Shown: positions 1 through 8,278 of the stretch, one piece after another | Numbering within the stretch: the first letter of the stretch is position 1 | How the letters are laid out: each line of letters begins with the position of its first letter | Assembly (NCBI GenBank): GCA_945904015.1 | Contig: CAMDPK010000007.1 | Span: 18,548-82,547 of the forward strand | Direction: 5' to 3' | Source of the DNA: Candidatus Kuenenia stuttgartensis | GTDB taxonomy: Bacteria > Planctomycetota > Planctomycetia > Planctomycetales > Planctomycetaceae | Length of the DNA stretch: 64,000 nt | Notes under the pieces: generated by a model | What the model was told of the DNA's origin: nothing | Databases searched by the model: none | The model's input: only the letters and a program-made list of their open reading frames with translations | Position numbers and translations under genes: made by a program

Positions 1-1
1 G

Positions 2-3000
2 TTTGCCAGTTCCGCCAAGCGGATCCTGCTGCCGTTCGCCTCGGTTGATCCTGTCTATCGGACACGCCTGGAAGTCGAGCCGGGAAATATCGAAGCGTCC
101 GGCGATGTCGAAATTCGTGTGCGGATTCTCGGTGAACTGCCCGCTGAAATCTCGATTCTGCTCGACGAGCAAAATCGTCGGAGCACGCAGTTGGTTTCGG
201 TCAAAGGCGAGACGGTGGTCTACACGCTTCGCAACGTTCAGCGGAGTCTGTCCTATGCCGTGCATGGCGGCGATTTCACAAGTCCCTATTACCGGATCGA
301 TGTACCGCCGCTGCCTCGGCTGCAATGGGTCGAGGCCAACTACCACTTTCCGGAGTACACGCGGTTGCCCGATAAGTCAGCGCAAACCAGCGGCGACTTG
401 GAGTCGCTCGAAGGAACCCAAGCACAACTGAAATTCGTGTTCGATCAACCCGTGGAAGGTGTCCGGTTGCTAGTTCGCGAGATCAGCCGGAACGCGCTAG
501 CGTCCGGTTCCGGCGCGGATCGCACGTCCGAACCGGGGCGGCGGGGGAGCGTTGGCTCGGTTCGCCGCTTCACGTCCGGTTCTGGCGCGGATCGCACGTC
601 CGAACCGGGGGCTAACGCCCCGCGGCTGATTGAGGACGGTGCGGTCGAATTGAAGAAACTCAGTGCGACAGAGTTTTCGGGCGAATTGACGCTGGCAAAC
701 GTCACGGAGTACGCGCTGGAAACGCAGCGGGCCAATCGAACGCCGTATCAGAGTCCTTGGTACAACATTCGAGCCGTTGCCGACGAACTTCCGCGTCCCA
801 CATTGCTGGGGCTGCCAACGACCGGCGAACTGGCGATCGACTCGGCGATTGTGTTGCAGGTGGATGCGCTGGATGACATCGGGCTATCTCGCACCGGACT
901 TTTCTTCCGAAAGGTGAAGACCAAGGCCAACGCCGATCCGATGGAAGATGACGGTTGGATCGCGCTGCAAACGTGGCCATCGGACAACGCTCGGCAGGCA
1001 ACGAATACCGTCGCGATCACTCCGACGGCTTTTGGCGTTGCCGAAGGTGAGCGGATTGAATTGGCAGCCCGCGCGTCGGATTCGCGACCCGATCGCGCCG
1101 AGGTGTGGACGACGGGAACCACGCACTTACTGCTTGTGACGGGTGATGGTTCGCAGTTGCAGTTGCTCTACGAGCAGATTCTGAAATCCGAAGCGGAGAT
1201 CGCCGGCTTGATCGCTGTCGAGCAGAAGCTGCACGCGGCGCTCGATGTGTTGATTCGCAAGCTCGACGCCGATCCCGCCGCAGATGGGAATGTTCCGGAA
1301 CGTGTGAAAGGTCTGGTCATGGAATCTGCAGAACATTCCAAGACGCAGGATCAACTGCGACAGACGGCGGGACGGATCGCTCGCGAGATGGCACCGCCGG
1401 CCGGCAGTTTGCGACTGTCGGTCGCGATGCTGGCGGATTCGGAAATGATCCGTGCCATTCGAGTGTTGGACAGTGTGCCCACGCGGGATGACGCTGCCGG
1501 TCGCCGCACTTCGTTTGCCGATGCACGAGCCACGATGGCTCGGACGTTGCAGAGTCTGCGAGAGATTCACGAGCAATACATGCACTTCCGCAAGGAATGG
1601 GAATTGGCTCACATGACGCCGTTCCTGCGAATGTTGGCTGATCGACAGGCGATTCTGCGGGATCAATCCGCTCGTTGGGCCGAGGCCAGCATGTCACATC
1701 AGCCGCAGGGCGCTAGCCCCGGTTCGAGTGATTCTCGGCAGACTCAAACCGGGGCTAGCGCCCTGCGGCTGATTTCGTCACAGGCTCAACCGACGGCGGC
1801 ACAACAGGCGACCGGATCACGGCGGCAACAGAAACTTGCCGAGCTGTGTGGACTGGCCTCCACCGCGTTTTCCGGTCTGGCCGAACGAGCCGCGGAATCT
1901 GAGTCGCCATTGAGCGAAGCGTTTGCTCAAACCGCCAATGCGTTAGTCGGAGAGGAATTGCTTGGGTTGCAGAAGTCGGCACTGTCCGCGATCGAAGCGA
2001 AGAACTGGTCGCTCGCCGCTCAGCAGCAAACTCAGGCGGCGGCGGCGCTCGATGAAATCTACAAGAAGCTGCGCGAGGCGCTGGCGGAAGCCGCTCGTCG
2101 TCTGCTGGCTGACAAAAATCAAAACGATGAGAGCAAGCTAGAACGTCAGGCCGAGTTGGGAAAGCTGAAGGAGGGTTCCTCCGAAGATCTGCTCGACGAA
2201 CCCAACGGACTCAAGCTGGAAGAGATCATCCATCACGCCGAAGTCGCTCAACAGAAAAAGAAGAAGGGCGAAGGGGACGACGAATCCAAACCGAACGACT
2301 ATCTGTTTCCCGACAGCGCCGTGCCGGGATTGAACGCTGCGGACAAGGGCATTCGGCAGGAGTTTAAGAATCTCAGTCTGGCCAAGACTCCGGGCGGCGA
2401 GCCGAGCTTCCCCAACCAATCCGATCGCAAGGGGAATAAGGTCAAGCCGCACATTCAGGAGAAGTTCGAAGACCTCGTCGGCGATCTTCTGGAAGAAGAA
2501 GACGCGATGAAGGAGAACTATGAGACTTACAATCTGAACGCCGCGTTCAACATCAATGAAAAAGGAGATGTCGGCAAGCAGGGCGGCGATTTGAACTCGA
2601 CGGCCGCCTCGGCTGCCACCGGCAACCAAAAGCCTCCCACGACCAACGTCGGCGGGGCATCGCGAGTCGGTCGGCAAGGGGCGCGGGCGCATGGCGTGGC
2701 GGTCGGGAATGAATCGATCAATCGCCGCGGTCGGGACAAAGTCCAAGAAGGCCAGGATCGTGTTCCCGACCAGAAGGACACCGTCAAAGAAACCAAGAGC
2801 GCCGATCCTCAAAGCGACACATCGACAGGCATCGGTGGACGAAAAGTCGAATCGGATGACGCCAAGTTCAGCTTGAGTGATGTCGGCGAATGGACTGACG
2901 ACATGATCGGTCGGATGGACAAGCCGCAAGCGAAGAACTCCATCGTCGAACGCCAAGGAGCGAAGTTGGATGCCAGCGTCGCCGAATTGATGCGCGACAT

Positions 3001-3361
3001 GAACAGCAAGCAAGAGCAGATCATCGAGCGGCTGAAGACCATCCGTAAAGATCTCAAGAATCTTTATCTGCCGACAGAACATCTCGATCAATTGATTGAT
3101 CAGATGCAAGCGAATCTGCACAGCCTCAACGACCGGCCCTCGGCGGAAATTTTTCGGTTGCAGCAGCAGACACTCGAACGAGTTCGCGGAGTATTGCAGG
3201 TCTTTCACCAGGCACACTCCGGCTTCCAAGCGAGCCTGCCTCGCGAGCAGCATGTCCGAGGTCAAGTTCTGGACGACCCGGCCCGCTCCGTTCCGCCGGG
3301 TTACGAGGAGGCCGTGAAGACCTACTACCAACGGCTGGCCGCCCCAGATCGAACGCCATGA
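2..3361 (+). CDS. Large DUF4175-like protein, 5' end outside window
   Basis: The frame is open from base 2, so the true start lies upstream and 1,119 residues are visible. The first part (about residues 1-320) looks like beta-rich, Ig-like segments. The middle and end are helical and charged, with Lys/Glu-rich stretches such as KLERQAELGKLKEG, and a C-terminal coiled-coil-like region. The overall design (extracytoplasmic beta region, then a long low-complexity helical part) is like DUF4175-type proteins that accompany MoxR/DUF58/VWA genes in planctomycetes; this assignment is inference from layout and composition. Two repeat elements are translated inside it: a pair of 38-bp direct repeats at 501-538 and 573-610, and a long inverted repeat at 1698-1773. 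Its TGA stop overlaps the ATG of the next gene, so the cluster is probably co-transcribed. Confidence 0.6.
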   Translation, partial: FASSAKRILLPFASVDPVYRTRLEVEPGNIEASGDVEIRVRILGELPAEISILLDEQNRRSTQLVSVKGETVVYTLRNVQRSLSYAVHGGDFTSPYYRIDVPPLPRLQWVEANYHFPEYTRLPDKSAQTSGDLESLEGTQAQLKFVFDQPVEGVRLLVREISRNALASGSGADRTSEPGRRGSVGSVRRFTSGSGADRTSEPGANAPRLIEDGAVELKKLSATEFSGELTLANVTEYALETQRANRTPYQSPWYNIRAVADELPRPTLLGLPTTGELAIDSAIVLQVDALDDIGLSRTGLFFRKVKTKANADPMEDDGWIALQTWPSDNARQATNTVAITPTAFGVAEGERIELAARASDSRPDRAEVWTTGTTHLLLVTGDGSQLQLLYEQILKSEAEIAGLIAVEQKLHAALDVLIRKLDADPAADGNVPERVKGLVMESAEHSKTQDQLRQTAGRIAREMAPPAGSLRLSVAMLADSEMIRAIRVLDSVPTRDDAAGRRTSFADARATMARTLQSLREIHEQYMHFRKEWELAHMTPFLRMLADRQAILRDQSARWAEASMSHQPQGASPGSSDSRQTQTGASALRLISSQAQPTAAQQATGSRRQQKLAELCGLASTAFSGLAERAAESESPLSEAFAQTANALVGEELLGLQKSALSAIEAKNWSLAAQQQTQAAAALDEIYKKLREALAEAARRLLADKNQNDESKLERQAELGKLKEGSSEDLLDEPNGLKLEEIIHHAEVAQQKKKKGEGDDESKPNDYLFPDSAVPGLNAADKGIRQEFKNLSLAKTPGGEPSFPNQSDRKGNKVKPHIQEKFEDLVGDLLEEEDAMKENYETYNLNAAFNINEKGDVGKQGGDLNSTAASAATGNQKPPTTNVGGASRVGRQGARAHGVAVGNESINRRGRDKVQEGQDRVPDQKDTVKETKSADPQSDTSTGIGGRKVESDDAKFSLSDVGEWTDDMIGRMDKPQAKNSIVERQGAKLDASVAELMRDMNSKQEQIIERLKTIRKDLKNLYLPTEHLDQLIDQMQANLHSLNDRPSAEIFRLQQQTLERVRGVLQVFHQAHSGFQASLPREQHVRGQVLDDPARSVPPGYEEAVKTYYQRLAAPDRTP
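491..628. repeat. Tandem copy of a GC-rich palindromic repeat inside a CDS
   Basis: A 38-bp unit (501-538) recurs at 573-610 with one mismatch and a 72-bp period, that is exactly 24 codons, so the frame is kept and the peptide SGSGADRTSEPG is encoded twice. The right flank (aaccgggggctaacgcc) matches the arm of the inverted repeat at 1698-1773, so both belong to one element family. Confidence 0.8.
1698..1773. repeat. Palindromic element translated inside the first gene
   Basis: Arms of about 32 bp (1698-1729 and 1742-1773; core agccgcagggcgctagcccc) are near-perfect reverse complements around a 12-base loop. It is read through in frame and contributes a Gly/Ser/Gln-rich peptide between two helical stretches, which suggests insertion at a tolerant linker. 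Confidence 0.9.
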
Positions 3362-4761
3362 ATTGGCAGAACAATTGGGGCAGAACAATGAGAACAAGAA
3401 TGATGCAGTCAAACATGGTGACTCGATCATTTTCATCCCATCGTTCTGCCCACATCGTTCTGCCAAGTATCAAGTGGGTCGTAGCGTTCTGCTTGATCAA
3501 TGCAGTCAATCCGACATTCGCGCAGCGAGAAATTCGTGTGCGCACTGTGCCGGAAACTCCGTTGCCGTTTGTGACCACCGTGGTCGCACCAGCCGCGAGA
3601 CATGTCGCGGTCAACGATGTTGCCGGAGTGCTCGCCGTGGGGCATCGTCCGAAGTCGCCGGCGCATGTGTCGCTCTTTCGTTTGGATGCTCAAGGACAGA
3701 TCGTCCCCGGCGATCCCGTGACGATCACATTGCCCAAGCCGGCGACGTTCGGTGCGCGTCCCAACCATGTGCTCGGTCTGCTTTGTCATCCTCGGCTGCC
3801 GCTGCTTTATGTCTGGCAGGATGTTGAACCCTTGCCGGATGACAAGCCGACCGATCCGGCGGTCTCCGCCGAGTTCGATCATCTTTTGATCTACGGTCTC
3901 GACGAACCACAGCCGAAGCTCATCTTCGCTACGGCGCGCGGGGCGGAATTCAGTTGCGGAGCGTTGGCCGGCGGATTCGCGCTGAGCCCTGCGATGACGA
4001 GGTTGTACATTCCCAACATGCAGCAACTGGATCGCACGAAGAAACTGGTCACGACGATCGGTTGGTTCGTGCTTGATCCCGACGGCTTGCCGGCCTTTGC
4101 TCCACCAAATGCCCCGCCGGAAGATGTGAAGGCAATCGCGCCGCCTCCTCCGCTTGATCCTGCTGCGGCCAATGCGGCTCGGATCGCGAAGCTCGCGGCC
4201 ATCGAGCAAGCGAAAGCGGTCGGACAACCGCTCGTCTTGCGGAAGTACATGGAAGCGACCACCTACTCGTTCTCCAGTCCGCCGGCCCCGTACTGCTATG
4301 CCCCCTTCAACGATGATGCCATTTTTCTGGCCGGTCACTCCGGTCCGGTCAGTTGGGTGCTGTCCGACCGATTGGGTCGCTACTGTTATTTCTACCTTCA
4401 GCCGTATGTGGCCTACCGCTACCGAGTCACCGTTCATCCGACTGCTCCGTCGGTCTATATCGCAACGCTCATTTACGACGGCCGCATCAATCGGATGGAG
4501 CACGCCGATGGGCAATTGACTCTGGCTCCGCAGACCATGACTAACGACCACTTCGTGTATTACAGCACTCCGTTGGTCTTAGAAAAAACCAATCAGTTGG
4601 CGATCGGAGCCAATGGCCGCGTCTGTTTGATCGACTTGGACGCCGAAGGGAAATTCAAACCCTCGGCCGTGCAGATGACGGTCAACAATCCGACGGTCGA
4701 AGCCATCGCCTGGTCGCCAAAGTTTGGCAAACTGTATGTTCCCGTGGAGAAGATGCCGTGA
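3358..4761 (+). CDS. Secreted beta-propeller-like protein
   Basis: 467 aa. The ATG overlaps the stop of the preceding gene. Residues 1-40 are mostly encoded by a palindromic repeat; the hydrophobic core of a signal peptide follows at about 41-50 (WVVAFCLINAV) with a probable cleavage site near TFAQ at 55-56. The mature part has repeated segments of the type GVLAVGHRP, LPLLYVWQD, MTRLYIPN and KLYVPVEKM, each a short beta strand followed by a loop, as in YncE/WD40-like propellers. No catalytic motif is visible. It is probably an extracytoplasmic protein of the same cluster as the following secreted proteins. The family assignment is by pattern only and could be wrong; the CDS itself is secure from its length and its overlapping junctions at both ends. 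Confidence 0.75.
   Translation: MNWQNNWGRTMRTRMMQSNMVTRSFSSHRSAHIVLPSIKWVVAFCLINAVNPTFAQREIRVRTVPETPLPFVTTVVAPAARHVAVNDVAGVLAVGHRPKSPAHVSLFRLDAQGQIVPGDPVTITLPKPATFGARPNHVLGLLCHPRLPLLYVWQDVEPLPDDKPTDPAVSAEFDHLLIYGLDEPQPKLIFATARGAEFSCGALAGGFALSPAMTRLYIPNMQQLDRTKKLVTTIGWFVLDPDGLPAFAPPNAPPEDVKAIAPPPPLDPAAANAARIAKLAAIEQAKAVGQPLVLRKYMEATTYSFSSPPAPYCYAPFNDDAIFLAGHSGPVSWVLSDRLGRYCYFYLQPYVAYRYRVTVHPTAPSVYIATLIYDGRINRMEHADGQLTLAPQTMTNDHFVYYSTPLVLEKTNQLAIGANGRVCLIDLDAEGKFKPSAVQMTVNNPTVEAIAWSPKFGKLYVPVEKMP
3363..3466. repeat. Palindromic element after the start codon
   Basis: Arms ttggcagaacaattggggca (from 3363) and its imperfect reverse complement ending at 3466 flank a central region of about 45 bp. 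It begins two bases after the start codon and is translated as a long n-region ahead of the signal peptide core. Confidence 0.85.
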
Positions 4762-5492
4762 ACCAATGCACTAACGCGAAGCGTGAGCGAGGGCGAACGC
4801 TTCACAAGACTCGAATACTTCCGGAATCCACGTCGCGTGATGCGTTCGCCCTCGCTCGCGCTTCGGGTTACTTTTTCCTGCTGATCCTGTTGGCGGCATC
4901 AACCGCCTCGGCGAAGACGATCGTGCTGACTGACGCCGATTGCGAGCAGATGGCTGCGATCTCGGAGGATGCTCCACGGATGAGTTGGGCGGCGGTCGTG
5001 AATGCCAACGGGGAATATGGCAATCACCAGATTGATCTGACTCCCAAGACTTCGTTCCTAATCCGCTATCCGCTCGAGAAAATCCCACCCGGCCAGCGGA
5101 TCACGAAAGCGGAATGGGTCGTGCCGTATTCCCAGGTTTATCCCGCGACCGGCGTTCGCGTGCAGGTCCGCCGGATCTTGCAGGGTTGGGGGGCGGGTGT
5201 CTCACACCAATATCGCATCACGCGACCCAATCGTCTGGAATGGCACACACCCGGTGCTCTGGGGCTGGGACAAGACCGAGCGGTCAAGGCGACGGCCGCT
5301 GCTTCAATTCAAGGATCGGGCGAGCATACATTCAACGTCACGGAAGACGTCGAGTTGTGGTATTCGGGAACCGTCCCCAACTTCGGCTGGCAGATCACGA
5401 CAGATGAAGCGATGGGCTGGTTCCGCACGCATTCGCCATTTTGGAATGGTGCCAAGCTTTGGAAGTTGCGGATCACCTACGAACCGCAATGA
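4758..5492 (+). CDS. Secreted DNRLRE-like domain protein
   Basis: 244 aa, GTG start overlapping the upstream TGA (GTGA). Residues 6-38 are coded by a 99-bp palindromic element, then a signal peptide core YFFLLILLAAS at 38-48 and a cleavage site near TASA. No in-frame ATG lies between the element and the core, so the element must be translated unless a weak codon is used. The mature part resembles the DNRLRE domain: FLIRYPLEKIPPGQRITKA (strand, turn, strand), VRVQVRRILQGW, a central Trp-rich segment and a C-terminal VPNFGWQITTDEA near the expected 'NyGw' position. Such domains are beta-sandwich modules of secreted or surface proteins. It sits in a run of secreted-protein genes, with a repeat at the start of each. 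Confidence 0.7.
   Translation: MNQCTNAKRERGRTLHKTRILPESTSRDAFALARASGYFFLLILLAASTASAKTIVLTDADCEQMAAISEDAPRMSWAAVVNANGEYGNHQIDLTPKTSFLIRYPLEKIPPGQRITKAEWVVPYSQVYPATGVRVQVRRILQGWGAGVSHQYRITRPNRLEWHTPGALGLGQDRAVKATAAASIQGSGEHTFNVTEDVELWYSGTVPNFGWQITTDEAMGWFRTHSPFWNGAKLWKLRITYEPQ
4772..4870. repeat. Palindromic element (family A), in frame after start codon
   Basis: Arms at 4772-4801 and 4842-4870 (taacgcgaagcgtgagcgag and its inverse cgctcgcgcttcgggtta). The 99-bp length equals 33 codons. Family A recurs at 5519, 9970, 11585 and 16415. Confidence 0.9.
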
Positions 5493-5500
5493 GGTGTGGA

Positions 5501-8278
5501 ATGCAGTGGTACTCGACAAACCCGAAGCGTCAGCGAGGGCGAATGCTATACGCGACGCGGATGCTGTCAAAATTCCTGCTGATTGGAGCGCTCGCCCTCG
5601 CTGACGCTTCGGGTTACTTAGTTGCGGCCTTCGGGCAGGCCGTCGAACCGCAGAAAAACGTTGTCGAAGCATTGCCGGAGAAACAGCCGGCCTGGCTCGA
5701 CGGTTATCAGTTGCGGTACACGCTCCGACTGATGGGTTTGAGTCCGGCCCAGTCCACATCGAAGTCGATCGTGGCCCGGTTGCCGACCGGCGGCTGGTTG
5801 AAGGCGGATGGTTCGGACATCGCCGTCGTTTGTGCCGATGGAACGGCGCTGCCGGTTGCCGTGCTGTCTCATGCTCCTCATGGAGACACGCTCATTCAGT
5901 TTCCGCGTCATGGCGCGGATGTCTGGTACTGGGTTCATGCCAGAAATCCTGCCGCGCCGCCGACCGCAGTTCAGCCGATTCCTGAGGGGATCGTTTTGGA
6001 AGCTCGTGACTGGAAAGGGACGGATATCTCCAGTTGGACGGCGGTTCGCGAGGGACTGACCAAGAGCGACCCCGTCGTGGCGAATGGGCTCGTCACGGAG
6101 ATGGTGCAGAATAGCAATCCCGTGCGCCCGGCCAATCCGCATGATTACGCGGTGACGTATCGCGGTTCTCTGAATATCAAAGCCGACGGCGTCTATCGTT
6201 TTTTTGTGAACTCCGAGGATGCGTCGTTTCTCTTCATCGACGGATTCAAAGTCTGCGACCGGCCGGGATCGAATGCTCGACTCACCGGCTCGATTCCCAC
6301 GAAGTCGATCGGTGCGGAGATTGAACTCAAAGCCGGAGTGCATCACGTCGAGATGTATCACGTGCTAAAGGAAAGCCCCGGCACCTACGGCGGATGTTCG
6401 TTGTTGTGGGTTCCGCCGGGCGCGAAAGTCTGGGCCTATGTGCCGCGCGACATGTTCGTGCATCCCGATTATGCCCATGTCGCCGCGCTGGAAGTGGCCG
6501 GGCCGAATACGGGCGCGTCGTTCGGATACGGCATCGACGATTCGCTGGTGACGTCCGGCGACTCCACGCTGTACCTCGTCCGCTTTGAAGCTCAAGGGGA
6601 TTTGCCGGAGGACTCCAAATTGACTTGGAATTTCGGCGACGGCACGGCAGCGGTCGGACGGAGCGTGCGGCATGCTTACTTTGCTCCTGGGGATTATGTG
6701 GTGACGTTGTCCGGCGGCGGCTCGTTGCCGCAGTTTCAACGCCGAGTGCATGTCTGGGCCGCGCCGGGTTCGATCAGTCCGTTTTCCATTCGATACGTCA
6801 TCCAAGAATTAGCGGCGGCAGACGCGCCGGTCGAAAAAATGTCGGCCGAGCGGCAGGATCGAATCTTGGATCTGCTCATGTCATCGGAAGCGCCGGAGCG
6901 CTGGCCTCTGTTGGAGAAATTGGCGAAGCATCGCATGGCGGCACCGGGACTCGATCCGCAATTTCGCGCCGAGTTGTACAAGTCCTTGATCGCCGCTCTG
7001 GGACACAACGGTCGCAAGGCCGAGATGGAGAAGGTGCTCGAACAGGCCAATCAAGAGTTCGGCAAGTTGCCGACGCTGCAAGTGGGAATCCAACTGACCG
7101 CGACGGACATCGTGCATCGGCAATTCAAAGACCCCGAAGAAGCGGCTCGTCGTTTTGACGCGCTCTTGGAGAAGCATCGTCGCCTGGAACATCCCGACAT
7201 GCGACTTGTGGCGATCCACCGCGGCGACCTGTTTGCCGAAGCCGGCCAGATCAAAGCCGCTGGCGAGCTGTACCGCATGGCGGCCACGTTGGGCGGAGAA
7301 GCTTTCTTAGCGACCGCTCAATCCGAAGCCGTGACACGCGGGGCGCTGCTGCGTGTCGCCGAGCAAAAACTGCGGACGGGTGACATCCGGGAAACTCGGC
7401 TGTTGCTCGATAAGATTGAGTTGAATTACCCGGATCAAAAACTCGAAGGCTTGTATCGCTTTCTGCGAGCCGAAGCGGATCGCGTCGCCGGAAAGTACGA
7501 CGCCTCGCTGCGGAACTACGAAGTCTTGCTCCAACTGAGACAGTGGGCCGGCTATCGAGATCGCACGCTGCACGGCATGGCGGAATGTCTGGTCCGAATG
7601 GGCCAGCTTCCCGAAGCGCTGAAACGGCTCGCTCAACTGGAACAAGCTTTTCCCAAATACTTCGCGAAGGAAAAGTTGGCCGATCGCAAGAAGCAGTTTG
7701 AGGAACGATTGGCACGTGCGGTCCCCGCGACGGACGGTGGCTCGCCGAAATCGCCGCCGTTCGCCGATGTCGTCAGCGGTTTTGAGCCGGAGGAATCGCA
7801 GTGGTTTGGCAAGCCGACCAACCTCAAATTCGTGCGCGGCATGGGGCTGGCGGGTCCGCACGTTGGACTGCTGGAAGCTCACCCGGTTTATCTCGGATAC
7901 CTGACGCTCGAACGCCCATTGCCGAACCTGACAACCACTGGGCATTACTGGGTCGAATGCTGGTATCGAGACGACTTGTTGACGGCGTTTCCAGGATTCA
8001 ACTCGCACGTCTACCTGAGCCTCTACGGCCAAGGGCCCGACACCGTCCCGCTGAAAGGGACCGGCACTTACTTTCTGGAGCGGACGTACGGCGCGTGGCG
8101 CAAGATCGGCTTCCTGCTCGACGCCCCGCCGCAAGCGTTGGATGGCCGCGTCGCGTTTAGCTCGCTGATGTATGGAGCCGCTGAGATCGACGCCTTTCAA
8201 GTGCGCGCCGTCTCCGACGAAGAATTGCACTGGCTGAGCAATTTCATCGACGGATCAACGCCGGGAGAACGGCCATGA
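5501..8278 (+). CDS. Secreted PA14/PKD protein with TPR-like repeats
   Basis: 925 aa. I chose the ATG at 5501, preceded by GAGGTG at good spacing; a longer upstream frame exists but overlaps the previous gene. Residues 7-39 come from a family A palindrome whose right arm supplies ALALADASGY, part of the hydrophobic leader FLLIGALALADASGYLVAAF. The leader could also start at Met21. After it come a PA14-like segment at about 195-305 (YRFFVNSEDASFLFIDGFKV), a PKD domain with the hallmark WNFGDGTAAVG near 376, then a helical region from about 440 to 745 with TPR-like pairs (RRFDALLEKHRRL, LRNYEVLLQLRQW), and a C-terminal beta-rich domain. Likely a cell-surface or periplasmic binding and scaffold protein; no enzyme motif is seen. 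The stop overlaps the next start. Confidence 0.8.
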   Translation: MQWYSTNPKRQRGRMLYATRMLSKFLLIGALALADASGYLVAAFGQAVEPQKNVVEALPEKQPAWLDGYQLRYTLRLMGLSPAQSTSKSIVARLPTGGWLKADGSDIAVVCADGTALPVAVLSHAPHGDTLIQFPRHGADVWYWVHARNPAAPPTAVQPIPEGIVLEARDWKGTDISSWTAVREGLTKSDPVVANGLVTEMVQNSNPVRPANPHDYAVTYRGSLNIKADGVYRFFVNSEDASFLFIDGFKVCDRPGSNARLTGSIPTKSIGAEIELKAGVHHVEMYHVLKESPGTYGGCSLLWVPPGAKVWAYVPRDMFVHPDYAHVAALEVAGPNTGASFGYGIDDSLVTSGDSTLYLVRFEAQGDLPEDSKLTWNFGDGTAAVGRSVRHAYFAPGDYVVTLSGGGSLPQFQRRVHVWAAPGSISPFSIRYVIQELAAADAPVEKMSAERQDRILDLLMSSEAPERWPLLEKLAKHRMAAPGLDPQFRAELYKSLIAALGHNGRKAEMEKVLEQANQEFGKLPTLQVGIQLTATDIVHRQFKDPEEAARRFDALLEKHRRLEHPDMRLVAIHRGDLFAEAGQIKAAGELYRMAATLGGEAFLATAQSEAVTRGALLRVAEQKLRTGDIRETRLLLDKIELNYPDQKLEGLYRFLRAEADRVAGKYDASLRNYEVLLQLRQWAGYRDRTLHGMAECLVRMGQLPEALKRLAQLEQAFPKYFAKEKLADRKKQFEERLARAVPATDGGSPKSPPFADVVSGFEPEESQWFGKPTNLKFVRGMGLAGPHVGLLEAHPVYLGYLTLERPLPNLTTTGHYWVECWYRDDLLTAFPGFNSHVYLSLYGQGPDTVPLKGTGTYFLERTYGAWRKIGFLLDAPPQALDGRVAFSSLMYGAAEIDAFQVRAVSDEELHWLSNFIDGSTPGERP
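5519..5616. repeat. Palindromic element (family A) forming part of a signal peptide
   Basis: Arms aacccgaagcgtcagcgagg (from 5519) and the inverse ending cgcttcgggtta at 5616. Its right arm encodes the second half of the leader's hydrophobic stretch. Confidence 0.9.

Noticed and set aside
445..735. Minus-strand open frames over the first gene.
   Set aside because: They are antisense shadows of a long, well-behaved gene in high-GC DNA, and their peptides are Arg/Ser/Pro-rich with no motif.
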